Source: Polyangium sp. 15x6 (GTDB taxonomy: Bacteria > Myxococcota_A > Polyangia > Polyangiales > Polyangiaceae). From it: DNA of 64,000 bases. Below the pieces are notes generated by a model. It was not told the origin of the DNA. It ran no database searches and was given only the letters and a program-made list of their open reading frames with translations. The position numbers and the translations under genes are program-made. The stretch covers positions 1 to 64,000 of the forward strand of contig NZ_JASBQE010000059.1 in the NCBI RefSeq assembly GCF_029960785.1, in the 5' to 3' direction. This document shows positions 26,086 to 37,200 of this stretch, piece after piece (positions within the stretch are counted from its first letter, which is position 1; each line of letters opens with the position of its first letter).

Positions 26086-28044
26086 TCATCCCGTCCGCTT
26101 GTGCGCCTCTCGCGGGAGGCGCTTGACGGGGGGCTTCGGCGAAGGCGCGCTCGGCGCGACCTTTCGGCCAAGGCGCGGCGCCCGGGGCAGGACCAGGCTC
26201 ACGTAGAGGTCCCCTTCCTGGAAGAGCATTCGGCCGTCGACGAGCGCGGAGACCGTCGCCTCGGCCTCGGGCGTGCGCCCGAGATGACCCACGACGGTCG
26301 AGAGTCGAAGGGGTTTTTCGAATGCTTGCAGCGCCTTCAGGCCGAGCTCGCCGACATCACGCTCGACCACCTCGCCGAAGCGCGAATCCCGGATGACCGT
26401 GGGCCGCCCTTCCTCCGCCAGGAAATGCAGGTCCGGCGGGGCGCACCCGGGGGCGTGCGAATCGCGCCACGCGTCGACCCGCGCGCGGACCTTGTCGAGC
26501 CAGCTCACCATGTCCACGAAATACTCGGCCTCGAAATTGCGGTCGACGAAGTAATAGGCCATCTCGAAGATGTCCTCCTGCGGGAACGGATAAACGAGCT
26601 CGTAGAAATCGAAGGGGTGCAGATCGAGCTCGTACTCCTCGGCTTGCGTGAAATAAGGGCTGAACCTGTCGAAGCGTACGGGGTACGTGCCCGTGGGCGA
26701 AGGCAGGTGCACGAGCGACGGCAGGTCGCGCACGTATTTCTCGTACGTGTCCGCCGTCTCGCCCGGGAAACCGATGAGCAGGTTCCATTGCGGCTGCACC
26801 CCGTGGAGGGCGCAGTGCTTGAGGAGGCGGATGTTCTGGAACGACGTCGTTCCCTTGCGCATGAGCTTCAAGGTGGAGGTCGCGAGCGACTCCACGCCCG
26901 GCTGCACGGCCAGGACGCGCCCCTTCGCGAGCATCTCGATGTCCCGCTCGGTGAGGTTCGATTTCACCTCGTAGAACAGGTCCACGTCGGGCGGCACCTC
27001 GAGCTTGGCCACCACCTCATCGATGTAACTCTCCGGCAGGATGTTGTCGACGCTGTGGAAGGCCTTGCATTTCGAGGCGTACCGGCGCAAGAGCGAATGG
27101 ATGAGGTCCAGCGCGAGCTCGGACTTCATCGAGCGGTACGCCATCGACGCCCCGTTCAGCCCGCAGAACGTGCAGTGGGCGCGCTCGCCCCACCAGCACC
27201 CCCGCGACGTCTCGAAGTAGAGCACCGTTTCCGTCGGGCGATCCGGGAAGTTCTTCTCCAGCGCCGCGAAGAAATCGTCGTAATCGAGCGCGACCGGCAC
27301 GTCGATGGGGAGCTCCGCGCCGGCGGGGGCGACGTTGTTGCCGAGCGCCACGGGGCCGTCCTTCTCGCGCGTGTGGTTCTTCTTCGTGAACACGCCGTCG
27401 AGGCGCTCGTTCTTCGCCGCCTCGCCGCGCATGTGGTTCTCGACGAACTGCGGGAAATTGATGAGCGCCGGGCCGGAGAAGACGTAATCGATCTGCGGGG
27501 TGTTCTTCACGATCACCCGGCCCATGGGATGCTCGCAGTTCGCGCCGCCCATCACGGTGACGATGGTGGGGTCGAGCTCCTTGAGCTTCCGCGCCATCGC
27601 CATGCTCGCCGCGTTCTGCGAGAACATGGACGTGAGCCCCACGATCCGAGCCCCTTTCAGGTCGTAGGTCTCCGCGAGCTCGGAGAGGAACGCGTCGAGC
27701 CCCCGGCGCTTGGCGAGGAGCGTCCGGAGCACCGACGCGGTGCGCGGCGTGGGGTGCGCGAAATAACGCGTCGTGTACTCCTCGGTGTTGTCGGGCGCCT
27801 CCGGGAACGCCGCCTGCCGGAAGAACCACTCCCCCGTCCCCGCCGTGTGATGCTCCATCGAGCCCACCACCGCCTGGTACACGTCGTGACCGAGGTAATT
27901 GCAGAGGTCCTGGTTGAAATAGAGCACATCCACCCGCACGCGGTCGCCGAACTGCTCTTCGAGTCGACTCCGGAGCTGCGTGAGCGCGATGGACGGCGCG
28001 TGAATCCCCGCAAACGGCATGTTGAGCAGGCTGATTCGATACAT
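26086..28044 (-). CDS. Cobalamin-type radical SAM enzyme, RiPP-maturation family (rSAM_ocin-like)
   Basis: A protein of 652 residues. The N-terminal 200 residues are a cobalamin-binding-like fold ('YDLKGARIVGLTSMFSQN', 'TIVTVMGGANC'). The radical SAM domain has 'RGCWWGERAHCTFCGLNG': C283-x7-C291-x2-C294 would bind the [4Fe-4S] cluster. This spacing and the flanking Trp/Gly residues are those of the RiPP maturation radical SAM protein 1 family (TIGR03975), which contains cobalamin-dependent C-methyltransferases. No RiPP precursor is encoded nearby; the flanking gaps are 44 and 18 bases. It therefore probably C-methylates an amino acid or carrier-bound peptide of the NRPS. ATG 28044 is chosen because of AGGAGAAG just upstream. 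The C-terminus is Lys/Arg/Pro-rich. Confidence 0.88.
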   Translation of the reverse strand: MYRISLLNMPFAGIHAPSIALTQLRSRLEEQFGDRVRVDVLYFNQDLCNYLGHDVYQAVVGSMEHHTAGTGEWFFRQAAFPEAPDNTEEYTTRYFAHPTPRTASVLRTLLAKRRGLDAFLSELAETYDLKGARIVGLTSMFSQNAASMAMARKLKELDPTIVTVMGGANCEHPMGRVIVKNTPQIDYVFSGPALINFPQFVENHMRGEAAKNERLDGVFTKKNHTREKDGPVALGNNVAPAGAELPIDVPVALDYDDFFAALEKNFPDRPTETVLYFETSRGCWWGERAHCTFCGLNGASMAYRSMKSELALDLIHSLLRRYASKCKAFHSVDNILPESYIDEVVAKLEVPPDVDLFYEVKSNLTERDIEMLAKGRVLAVQPGVESLATSTLKLMRKGTTSFQNIRLLKHCALHGVQPQWNLLIGFPGETADTYEKYVRDLPSLVHLPSPTGTYPVRFDRFSPYFTQAEEYELDLHPFDFYELVYPFPQEDIFEMAYYFVDRNFEAEYFVDMVSWLDKVRARVDAWRDSHAPGCAPPDLHFLAEEGRPTVIRDSRFGEVVERDVGELGLKALQAFEKPLRLSTVVGHLGRTPEAEATVSALVDGRMLFQEGDLYVSLVLPRAPRLGRKVAPSAPSPKPPVKRLPREAHKRTG

Positions 28045-28088
28045 CGTTTCTTCTCCTGATTCCCCGCACCCCGCCTCCAGGCGGCTCT

Positions 28089-29648
28089 TCAATCGAAATC
28101 ACCGCGGCTCAACGCTGGCCGGTCCACCTTTCCCCCGAGGCCGATCGGCAGGCGCGAGAGAAAGACGATCCTCGTCGGGAGCATGTAATCGGGCAGCCGC
28201 GCCGCGACGTGCTCGCGCAGCGCGGCCTCGTCGGCGCCTTCCTTCGCGTCTACGTCTACGTACGCGACGAGCCGCTTCATGGCCCCCTCCCCCCGCACCA
28301 CCACCGCCGCGTCCACCACCGCCGTGTGCTCGCGCAGCACACCCTCGATTTCACCGGGCTCGACGCGAAACCCGCGAATCTTGATCTGATCGTCGGCGCG
28401 TCCGAGGAACTCGAGCGCGCCATCCGGCAACACGCGGACGATGTCTCCCGTCCGATACATGCGGCCGCCTGGCTCCGCGCCGAAAGGGTCGGGCAAGAAC
28501 CGCGACGCCGTGAGCCCCGGGGCGCCCTGGTAGCCGCGCGCGAGGCCCTCTCCACCGAGGTAGAGCTCCCCAGGCGTGCCCACGGGCACAGGCCCGAGGT
28601 GCCCATCGAGCACATGGAGCCGGAGGCCGCGCACCGCGTGCCCGATCGGCACCCGCGTCGCCCCCGGCGCGAGCGAGCGGACCTCGTGCATCGCGGCGAT
28701 CGCCGTGCTCTCCGCGGGGCCATACGCGTTGACGAGCAGCTCCGGCGGATCCGCGGACAGCACCCGCAGGGCCCGCGCGGGATCGGCCGCTTCGCCGCCG
28801 AAGAGCATGTACTTCAGGCTCGCGAAGGCCCCGGGCAGCTCGTCCGCGAACCTGTGAAACAGCGCCGTGGTCAGGAGCATGGCCGTCACCCCGTGCGCGA
28901 AGAGCTGCTCCGGCAACTCGGGCGACAGCACCGTGTCCCGATCGAAGACCACGAGGGTGGCGCCGTTCAGGAGGGCGCCCCAGATCTCCCACGTCGCCGC
29001 GTCGAACGACACGCTGGAGACATGCGCCACGACGTCCCCGGGGCCCAGCATGAACAGGCCGTGGCGCGCGAGCCGCAACACACCGCGGTGCGTGACCATG
29101 ACGCCCTTGGGGCGTCCCGTGGAGCCGGACGTGTAGACGACGTACGCGAGGCGCTCGCCCCCCGCGACGCAGCCCGGCGCCTCGTCCTGGGGCCCCGCCG
29201 GGAGCTGCTCGAGCGCCGCGATCTCCGCGCCGAGATCCACGAAGGCCACGCGCGCGCCCCCCAGACGCTCGTGCCCCGACGCACCCCCGAGCAGGAGGCG
29301 AGCGCCCGCGTCCTCGAGCATGTACCCGAGCCGTTCGTCCGGGTACGAGGGGTCGAGCGGCACGTAGGCCGAGCCAGCCTTCACGACGGCCACGACGCCG
29401 ATGACCAGCGCGCTCGACCGCGCGAGACAAACGCCGATACGCGCCTCGTCCGCGACGCCGAGCGCGCGCAGTCGGTGGGCGAGTCGGTTCGTGATCCGGT
29501 CGAGAGCGGCGTACGTGTAGACGCGATCCCCATCCACGAGGGCGACGGCGTCGGGGCGTTCGCGCGCCCGGGCCGCGAGGATCTCGCCGAGCGGCGCGCC
29601 GCGCGGCAAGTCCACCCACGCCTCGTCCCAGCGCGTCTCGGGGCTCAT
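28089..29648 (-). CDS. Free-standing adenylation enzyme 2
   Basis: A single A domain of 519 residues with no carrier or condensation domain attached. All core motifs are intact: 'YTSGSTGRPKGVM' (A3), 'FDAATWE' (A4), 'NAYGPAE' (A5), 'YRTGD' (A7), 'GRADDQIKIRGFRVEPGEIE' (A8) and 'GGKVDRPAL' with the catalytic Lys (A10). The code read against GrsA is DAWLLGAAIK, which I cannot assign. Its ATG overlaps the stop of the preceding A gene (ATGA). It must load a carrier encoded on another protein; the two candidates are in NRPS-A. It resembles free-standing enzyme 1 throughout and probably arose by tandem duplication. Confidence 0.9.
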   Translation of the reverse strand: MSPETRWDEAWVDLPRGAPLGEILAARARERPDAVALVDGDRVYTYAALDRITNRLAHRLRALGVADEARIGVCLARSSALVIGVVAVVKAGSAYVPLDPSYPDERLGYMLEDAGARLLLGGASGHERLGGARVAFVDLGAEIAALEQLPAGPQDEAPGCVAGGERLAYVVYTSGSTGRPKGVMVTHRGVLRLARHGLFMLGPGDVVAHVSSVSFDAATWEIWGALLNGATLVVFDRDTVLSPELPEQLFAHGVTAMLLTTALFHRFADELPGAFASLKYMLFGGEAADPARALRVLSADPPELLVNAYGPAESTAIAAMHEVRSLAPGATRVPIGHAVRGLRLHVLDGHLGPVPVGTPGELYLGGEGLARGYQGAPGLTASRFLPDPFGAEPGGRMYRTGDIVRVLPDGALEFLGRADDQIKIRGFRVEPGEIEGVLREHTAVVDAAVVVRGEGAMKRLVAYVDVDAKEGADEAALREHVAARLPDYMLPTRIVFLSRLPIGLGGKVDRPALSRGDFD

Positions 29649-31210
29649 GCGGACGTCCCCCCCGCCTCGCCCCGGCGGAGCGCAGCGCGGTCCACCTTCC
29701 CGTTCGGGGAGACGGGCAGCCGCGGAAGGACCGTGATCGTCGAGGGGTGCATGGCTTCGGGCAGCCGTCCCTTCAGGTGCTCGCGCAGCCCGCGCTCCTC
29801 GGCCCCGCCCGGCGCGCCCACGTACGCGACGAGCCGCTTGGTCATGCCCTCCTCCCGCACGAGGACGACGGCGTCGACCACCGCGGGGTGCTCGCGCAGG
29901 ACGGCCTCGATCTCGCCGAGCTCGATCCGCACCCCGCGGAGTTTCACCTGATCGTCGACGCGCCCCAGAAACTCGAGCGCGCCGGAAGGCAATTGCCGCA
30001 CGATATCCCCTGAGCGGTACATGCGGTGGCCCGGCTCGGCGGAGAACGGGTCCGGCAAGAAGCGCGCTGCCGTGAGGCCCGGAGCGCCCTGGTATCCGCG
30101 GGCGAGCCCGACCCCACCGACGTAAAGCTCCCCGGGTTCGCCATCGCCCACCCGCGCGAGGTCCTTGTCCAGCACGTGGAGCGTGATCCCTCGGACCGCG
30201 TGTCCGATCGGCACCCGCGTGGCTCCCGGTTCGAGCGAGCCTACCTCGTGCATCGCGCAGATGACCGTGGTCTCGGTCGGGCCGTAGACGTTCACGAGGC
30301 GCTCGGGCGGATCGCTCGCCAGCACGCGCGCGAGCCGCGCCGGATCCGCCGCCTCGCCGCCGAAGATCACGTACCGCAACGAGGAGAACGCGTTTGGCAG
30401 CTCGTCCGCGAAGTAGTTGAACAGCGCCGTGGGGAGCGTCAGGCTCGTCACGCCGTGCGCGAAGAGCGTATGCGGCAGCGTCGGTGACATCACCCTCGGG
30501 CGATCGATGATCACCAGCGCGGCGCCGCTGAGCAAGGTCGGCCAGATCTCCCACGTCGATCCGTCGAAGGATGCGTTGATCACCTGCGTCGCCACGTCCT
30601 CCGGGCCGAATTCGAACAGGCCGTGGTCGACGAGCCGCAGGACGCCCCGGTGCGTGATCATCACCCGTTTGGGCCGGCCTGTCGAACCGGAGGTGTACAT
30701 GACATAGGCGAGGCGCTCGCCGCCTTCGACGCCGCCCGGCGCCTGGTCGTCAGGGGACGGCCCGAGACCCTCGAGCTCCCGAAGCTCGACGTCGAGATCC
30801 ACGCCGCGCGCGCGCTCGCCGCCGAGGCGCGCGAGCTCCTGGGCGCGACCGAGCAAGAGCGCGCATCCCGCGTCCTCGCACATGTACCGGAGCCGATCGT
30901 CCGGGTACGAAGGGTCGAGCGGCACGTAGGCGCCGCCAGCCTTCACCACGGCCATGAGTGCAATCACCAGAGCGCTCGAGCGCTCGAGGCAGATGCCGAC
31001 CCGCGCCTCGTCGACCACGCCCCGCGCGCGAAGCCTGTGGGCGAGCCGGTTCGCGAGCCGGTCGAGTTCGACGTAGGTGTAGACCTGCTCGCCATGCACC
31101 AGCGCCACGGAATCGGGGCGCGCGTGCGCACGGGCCGCGAGGACCTCGCCGAGCGACGTGCCCAGCGCGAGCCCCATGCGCGTCTCGTCCCAGGGCTTTG
31201 CGGCGCTCAT
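29645..31210 (-). CDS. Free-standing adenylation enzyme 1
   Basis: A single A domain of 521 residues. A4 is 'FDGSTWE', A5 'NVYGPTE', A8 'GRVDDQVKLRGVRIE' and A10 'NGKVDRAAL' with the catalytic Lys. Two motifs are slightly altered: A3 ends 'RPKRVM' instead of PKG, and A7 is 'YRSGD'. The code read against GrsA is DGWTIGVVIK, different from enzyme 2, so the two probably activate different amino acids. ATG 31210 overlaps the NRPS-B stop (ATGA). No T domain follows, so its amino acid must be transferred in trans. It is likely to depend on the MbtH protein encoded at the head of the operon. Confidence 0.9.
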   Translation of the reverse strand: MSAAKPWDETRMGLALGTSLGEVLAARAHARPDSVALVHGEQVYTYVELDRLANRLAHRLRARGVVDEARVGICLERSSALVIALMAVVKAGGAYVPLDPSYPDDRLRYMCEDAGCALLLGRAQELARLGGERARGVDLDVELRELEGLGPSPDDQAPGGVEGGERLAYVMYTSGSTGRPKRVMITHRGVLRLVDHGLFEFGPEDVATQVINASFDGSTWEIWPTLLSGAALVIIDRPRVMSPTLPHTLFAHGVTSLTLPTALFNYFADELPNAFSSLRYVIFGGEAADPARLARVLASDPPERLVNVYGPTETTVICAMHEVGSLEPGATRVPIGHAVRGITLHVLDKDLARVGDGEPGELYVGGVGLARGYQGAPGLTAARFLPDPFSAEPGHRMYRSGDIVRQLPSGALEFLGRVDDQVKLRGVRIELGEIEAVLREHPAVVDAVVLVREEGMTKRLVAYVGAPGGAEERGLREHLKGRLPEAMHPSTITVLPRLPVSPNGKVDRAALRRGEAGGTSA

Positions 31211-34200
31211 GGTTTGCTCCGCCGGGGCGGGCGCACCAGGCGCTTGATCCCCGTCGCCTGCGTCTTGTCTTTTTCTCCGTCCGGCGGCGCGCCGTCGCCT
31301 TCGAGGAATTTCCGCGCGTACTCGGCGACCGTCGGCGCCTCGAAGAGGCTGCGCAGCGGGACGTTCCTGCCGAACGCCTTGCGGATCCGGGAGATGGCCT
31401 GGGTCGCGAGGAGCGAGTGGCCGCCGAGCTCGAAGAAATTGTCATGGACGCCGATGCTCCCGCGCTCGAGAACCTCGGCCCAGATTCGCGCCAGCGCCTC
31501 CTCCTTCGGGCTGCGGGGCGCCACGGCCTCCGTGGGGACGGCGGCGGACGTGGGATCCGGCAGGGCAGCTCGATCGACCTTGCCGCCCGGCGAGAGCGGC
31601 AGCCGATCGAGCAGCACGACGGCGGCGGGCTGCATGTACTCGGGGAGCCGCGCGCGGAGGTGGTCGCGCAGGGCACGCTCCTCCAGCGGGTCTTTCGCCT
31701 CCACGTAGGCCACGAGCCGTTTGTCCGCGCCCTGCCCCTTCACGACGACGATCGCGCCCGCGACGCCCGAGAGCTCGCGAAGCACGGCCTCGATCTCGCC
31801 AGGCTCGATGCGGAAGCCGCGGATCTTCACCTGGTCGTCGGCACGCCCGAGGAAGTCGAGGGAGCCCTCGACGTTCCAGCGCACGAGGTCGCCGGTGCGG
31901 TACATGCGCCCGCCGGGCGCGGCCGAGAAGGGATCGGGGACGAAGCGCGCGGCCGTCAGGCGTGAATTTCCGTGGTAGCCACGCGCGATGGCGTCGCCGG
32001 CCACGAAGAGCTCTCCGGCCACGCCCGGAGGGACCGGGTCGCCGTGAGCATCGAGCACGTAGAGGCGCAGGTTGCCGACGCCGCGGCCGATGGGGACGGC
32101 GGCGGCGTCGGCGGCGAGCGCGCGCACCTCGTGCGTGGCCGAGAACGTCACGCATTCGGTGGGGCCGTACCCGTTGATCACCCGCCCCTGCCCTCCTTCG
32201 ACGAACGCGCGCCGCACGCGCGTCGCGTCGAGCGCCTCTCCGCCGACGAGCAGGTGCTCGACCGAAGCGAACGTGTCCGGCGCCTCGTCGACGCAGCGGT
32301 TGAAGAGCGCAGCCGTCACGAACATCGCGGTCACACGGCGGGCGCGCAGGGCCGCGCCGAGCTCGCCGAGGACGTCGTCGCGATGGAGGACGGCGAGGCG
32401 CGCGCCGCTCAGCAGTGCGCCCCAGAGCTCCCAGGTGGCGGCGTCGAAGGAGACGTTGGAGATGTGGGCCATGACGTCGTCGGGTCCGAGGGGCGCGAAG
32501 CCGCTGTTGACGGCGATGCGCAGGACGCCGCGGTGCGGGACCATCACGCCCTTGGGCCGGCCGGTCGAGCCCGAGGTGTACATGACGTAGGCGAGGGCCT
32601 CGCCGCCCGAGGCCACGCCAGGATCCTGGTCATGGGCGCCCGGATCCATGTGCACGATCCGCGCGAGCTCGTCGTCGGCGGAGAGGGGCGCGCAGGAGGT
32701 GCCCTCGAATCGCTGGAGGGCATCGTTGCTGCAAAGCAGCCGGCGGCAGCCGGCGTCTTGGAGCATGTAGTGGAGGCGTTCGTCCGGGTACGTCGGGTCG
32801 AGGGGGACGTAGGCCGCGCCCGCCTTGAGGATGGCGAGGACCGTGACGACGAAGGCGGTGGAGCGTTCGAGACAGACACCCACGCGCTCTTCCTGCGCGA
32901 CGCCGAGCGCGAGGAGGCGGTGTGCGAGGCGGTTCGTCCGGCGTTCGAGCTCGCCGTAGGTCAGCGTCTGCTCGCCTTCCAGGATGGCAATCGCATCCTG
33001 GTGCTTCCGTGCCTCCGCGGAGAAGACGGCGCCGACCGCTGTGTCGCGCGGGTAGTCCGCGTCGGTCTCGTTCCACTCGAAGAGGACGCGCCGGCGCTCC
33101 TCCGCGGACATGAGCTCGATGTCCCCGATCTGCGTCGAGGGGCTCCGCGCGATGGCTTCGAGCAGGCGCACGTACCGCTCGGCCATCCGGGCGGCGGAGG
33201 AGCGCTCGAAGAGGTCGGCGTTGTACTCGATCCGCCCGAGGAGCCCCTCCGGATCCTGCGTCAGCTCGAGGGTCAGATCCACCTTCGCCGTGTCGTGCTG
33301 CACGTCGAGCGGCCGCGCGGACAAACCCGCGAGCCCCAGCGGCGATGGGCGCTGGAGGGTGAACATCGCCTGATAGAGCGGCGTTCGGCCGAGATCACGC
33401 GCCGGGGCGAGCTCCTCGACGAGCCGCTCGAAGGGCAGATCCTGATGGTCGTACGCGGCGAGCGTCGTCTCCCTGACCCTCTCGAGCACATCGAGAAAGC
33501 TCAGGTTTTTCGCCAGGCTCGTCCGCAGCACGATCGTGTTGACGAAGAAGCCGATGAGCGGCTCGATGTCGACGTGGCTCCGCCCAGCGGCCGGCGCGCC
33601 CACCGCGATGTCCTCTTGCCCCGTATGTCGGTAGAGGAGCGTGTAGAACGCGGCGAGTAGCAGCATGAAATCGGTCGCGCCGCGGGCGCGGGCGAGCGCG
33701 CGGAGTTGCTCCCCGAGCGGCTGCGGGATCCGGAACGCGAGGTGCCCTCCCGCGTACGAGTAGCTCCGTCCGCGCGGATGATCGGCAGGTAGCTCGAGCA
33801 CGGGCGGCGTGGGGCCGAGCTGCTGCTTCCAGTACGCGAGGAGCTTTTCGAGCGTGGCCCCGTCGAGCTGGGTCCGCTGAAAGGCCGCGAAATCGGCGAC
33901 CTGGATGCGCAGCGGCGGAAGCGGCGAGGGCGCTCCGCGCGCGAACGCCTCGTAGAGGACCTCCATCTCGTGGAAGAGCACGCCGATCGACCAGCCGTCG
34001 GCCACGATGTGGTGCATCGAGAGGACGAGGGCGTGCTCCTCGGCGCCGAGGCGCACGAGGGCGCCGCGGAAGAGCGGGCCGCGGCTCAGGTCGAAGGGGC
34101 GCCGAGCCTCCTCGGCGAGCAGGGCCGCGAGGGCGTCCTCGCGCTCGGGACCCTCGACGTCGAGGAGATCGTGCACCGAAAGGTCGATGGGCTCGGGGGG

Positions 34201-37200
34201 CCCGATCACCTGGAAGGGGCGCCCGCCCACCGAGGGGAAGGTGGTGCGCAGCGCCTCGTGGCGCGCGAGGATCTCGGTGAGGCTCCGCCGCAGCGCCTCC
34301 TCGTGCAAAGGCCCCTCGAGGCGGTAGGCCGCGACGACGTGATACGCGCGCGACGCTGTCTCCGCCATGCGGCTCAAGAACCATAACCGCTGCTGCGCGA
34401 AGGAGAGCGGGAGGTCGCCCTCACGCGAGGCGCAGGGGATGGGCCCTGCGTCGCCGAGGCGCATCCTGCCGCGCGCCGACTCGACCTGCCTGGCGACGGC
34501 CGCGATCGTACGCCCGACGAAGAGGTCGCGCAGCGGCAGGTCCACCTGGAAGACCGCGCGGACGCGGGAGACGACGCGCGCGGCGAGCAGCGAATGCCCG
34601 CCGAGCTCGAAGAAGTCGTCGTGGATGCCGACGTCGCCCCGCCCGAGCACGTCGGACCAGATGCCGAGGAGCGCCTCCTCGACGGGGCTCACCGGGCCCG
34701 CGGCCTTCGTCGAGGCTCCCTCACGCGTCGGCTCGGCGAGCGCGGACCGATCCACCTTTCCGCCTGGCGAGAGCGGCAGCCGCTCGAGCACCACCACCGC
34801 CGACGGCTGCATGTACTCGGGCAAACGCGCCCTCGAGCGCTCCCGGAGCGCACGCTCGTCCACCCCGCCCGGCGCCGCCACGTAGGCGACCAGCCGTTTG
34901 TCCGCGCCCTCGCCCTTCACCAGCACGACGGCGTCCGTCACGCCGTCGTGCTCGCGCAGGACCGCCTCGATCTCGCCCCGCTCGATGCGGAAGCCGCGGA
35001 TCTTCACCTGTCCGTCGGCGCGGCCCACGAACTCCAGCGCGCCTTCGCCGTTCCAGCGCACGATGTCGCCCGTGCGGTACATCCGGCTGCCGGCGTGGCG
35101 AGAGAACGGGTCGGGGACGAGCTTCGACGCGGTCATCGCCGGGCTGTTCGCATACCCGCGCGAAAGACCATCGCCGGCCACGTAGAGCTCCCCGGGCACA
35201 CCCACTGGCACGGGATTCAGATCCCGATCGAGCACGTAGAGGCGCAGGTTGCCGACGCCGCGGCCGATGGGCACGGAGGTGGCTCCCTCGGCGAGCGCGC
35301 GCGCCTCGTGCGTGGCCGAGAACGTCACGCATTCGGTGGGGCCATAGCCGTTGATCACCCGCCGTTGCCCACCCTCGGTGAGCGCGCGCCGCACGCGCGT
35401 CACGTCGAGCGCCTCGCCGCCCACCAGCGTGTGCTCGACCGACGCGAAGGTCGCCGGCGCCTCGTCCACGCAGCGGTTGAAGAGCGCCGCCGTCACGAAC
35501 ATCGCCGTCACGCCCCGCGCCCGCAGCGTCGCGCCCAGGTCGCCGAGCACCTCGTCCTGGTCGAGGACCGCGAGCCGCGCTCCGTTCAAGAGCGCGCCCC
35601 AGATCTCCCACGTCGCCGCGTCGAACGACACGTTCGACAGGTGGGCCATCACGTCGTCGCGGCCGAGCGGCGCGAAGCCGCTGTTGACCGCGATCCGCAT
35701 GACGCCCCGGTGCGGGATCATCACCCCCTTCGGCCGGCCCGTCGAACCCGAGGTGTACATCACGTAGGCGAGCGCATCGCCGCCCCACGCCACGCCGGGA
35801 TCCTCGTCGTGGTTCTCCGGATCCAGGCGCGCGACCCTGTCGAGCTCGTCCTCCACGCAGAGCAGCGCCAAGCCCGTGCCCCCGAGGCGCCCGAGCTCCG
35901 CGCGCCGCCCGAGGAGGTGCCGGCATCCAGCGTCCTCGAGCATGTACCGCAGCCGTTCGTCCGGGTACGCGGGGTCGAGCGGGACGTACGCCGCGCCGGC
36001 TTTCAGGATTCCGAGCACCGAGACCACGAAATCCGTCGAGCGCTCGAGCCACACGCCCACGCGCGCTTCACGCCCCACCCCGAGCGAGAGCAGCCGGTGC
36101 GCGAGCCGGTTTGCCCGCACCTCCAGCTCGCCGTACGAAAGCGTCCGATCCCCGTGCGTGATGGCCGTCGCATGCGGGTGCTTGCGCGCCTCGGCCGAAA
36201 ACACGGCGCCGAGGGCCGCGTCGCGCGGATACTCCGCGTCGGTCTGGTTCCATTCGACCAGCACCCGCCTGCGCTCCTCCTCCGACACCAGCGCGAGGTC
36301 ACAGACCCTCGACCCCGGCGACGCGGCGAGCGCGGCGAGCGCGCGGGCGAGGTGGCCGAGGATCGCCTCGCCAAACCCCTCGCCGAGCCGCCCGACGTCG
36401 TAGATCGCCCGCAGAGAGAGCTCCTCTCCGGGCAGGACGGCGATGGTCAGCGGGTAGTTCGTCCGCTCGCGCGAGGACACGTCGACGACACGCAAGCCCG
36501 TCGTCTCGTCCAGGAAGGACCGATCGAGCGGGTAGTTTTCGAAGACGAACAGGACCTCGAAGAGCCCGCCCCCCGCGCCGCAGGAGCGCTGAACGTGCGC
36601 GAGCGCGTCGTGCTCGTGTTGCCCGAGGCGCTGCGCCGCCTCGTGCGTTGCCGCGAGCAAGGCGGAGACGGGCGCGTCGGCGCGCCACGACAGGCGCAGC
36701 GGCAGCGTGTTGATGAACAGGCCCACCATCGCCTCGACGCCCGCGAGCTCGTAGGGGCGCCCCGCGACGGTCACGCCGAAGATCACGTCGTTCGTCCCGA
36801 GATACCGGCCGAGCACGAGGGCGAGCGCGGCCTCGGCGATCGTGTTCGTCGTGACGTGCTCGCGCTGCGCGAGGGCCTTGATCGTGGCCGTCGCGCGCGC
36901 GTCGAGCGTGGCCTCGGCCTCGCGGATCCCCCCGCCCGGCGCGGCGGTGGAGGCGGCCGGCAAGCGCGCCCCCGCGTCGAAGCCGTCGAGGGCCTCGCGC
37001 CAGTAGAGCTCGGAGAAGGCGGGCCGCTTCTGCAGCCAGTCGATGAAATCGCGGTAGGGCCGGACCTCGGGCCGCGGCGGTGACGCGCCGGCGCCGAGGC
37101 TCCGGTACACGTCGAAGAGCTGGTTGACGACCAGCGAGACCGACCAGCCATCGAGCAGGACATGGTGGAAGGTGAAGGCCAGCGCGAAGCGCGCGTCCTC

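Noticed and set aside
26068-28088. A RiPP precursor peptide for the radical SAM enzyme
   Set aside because: The gaps on both sides are 18 and 44 bases and contain no small reading frame with a ribosome site, so no precursor is encoded beside it.
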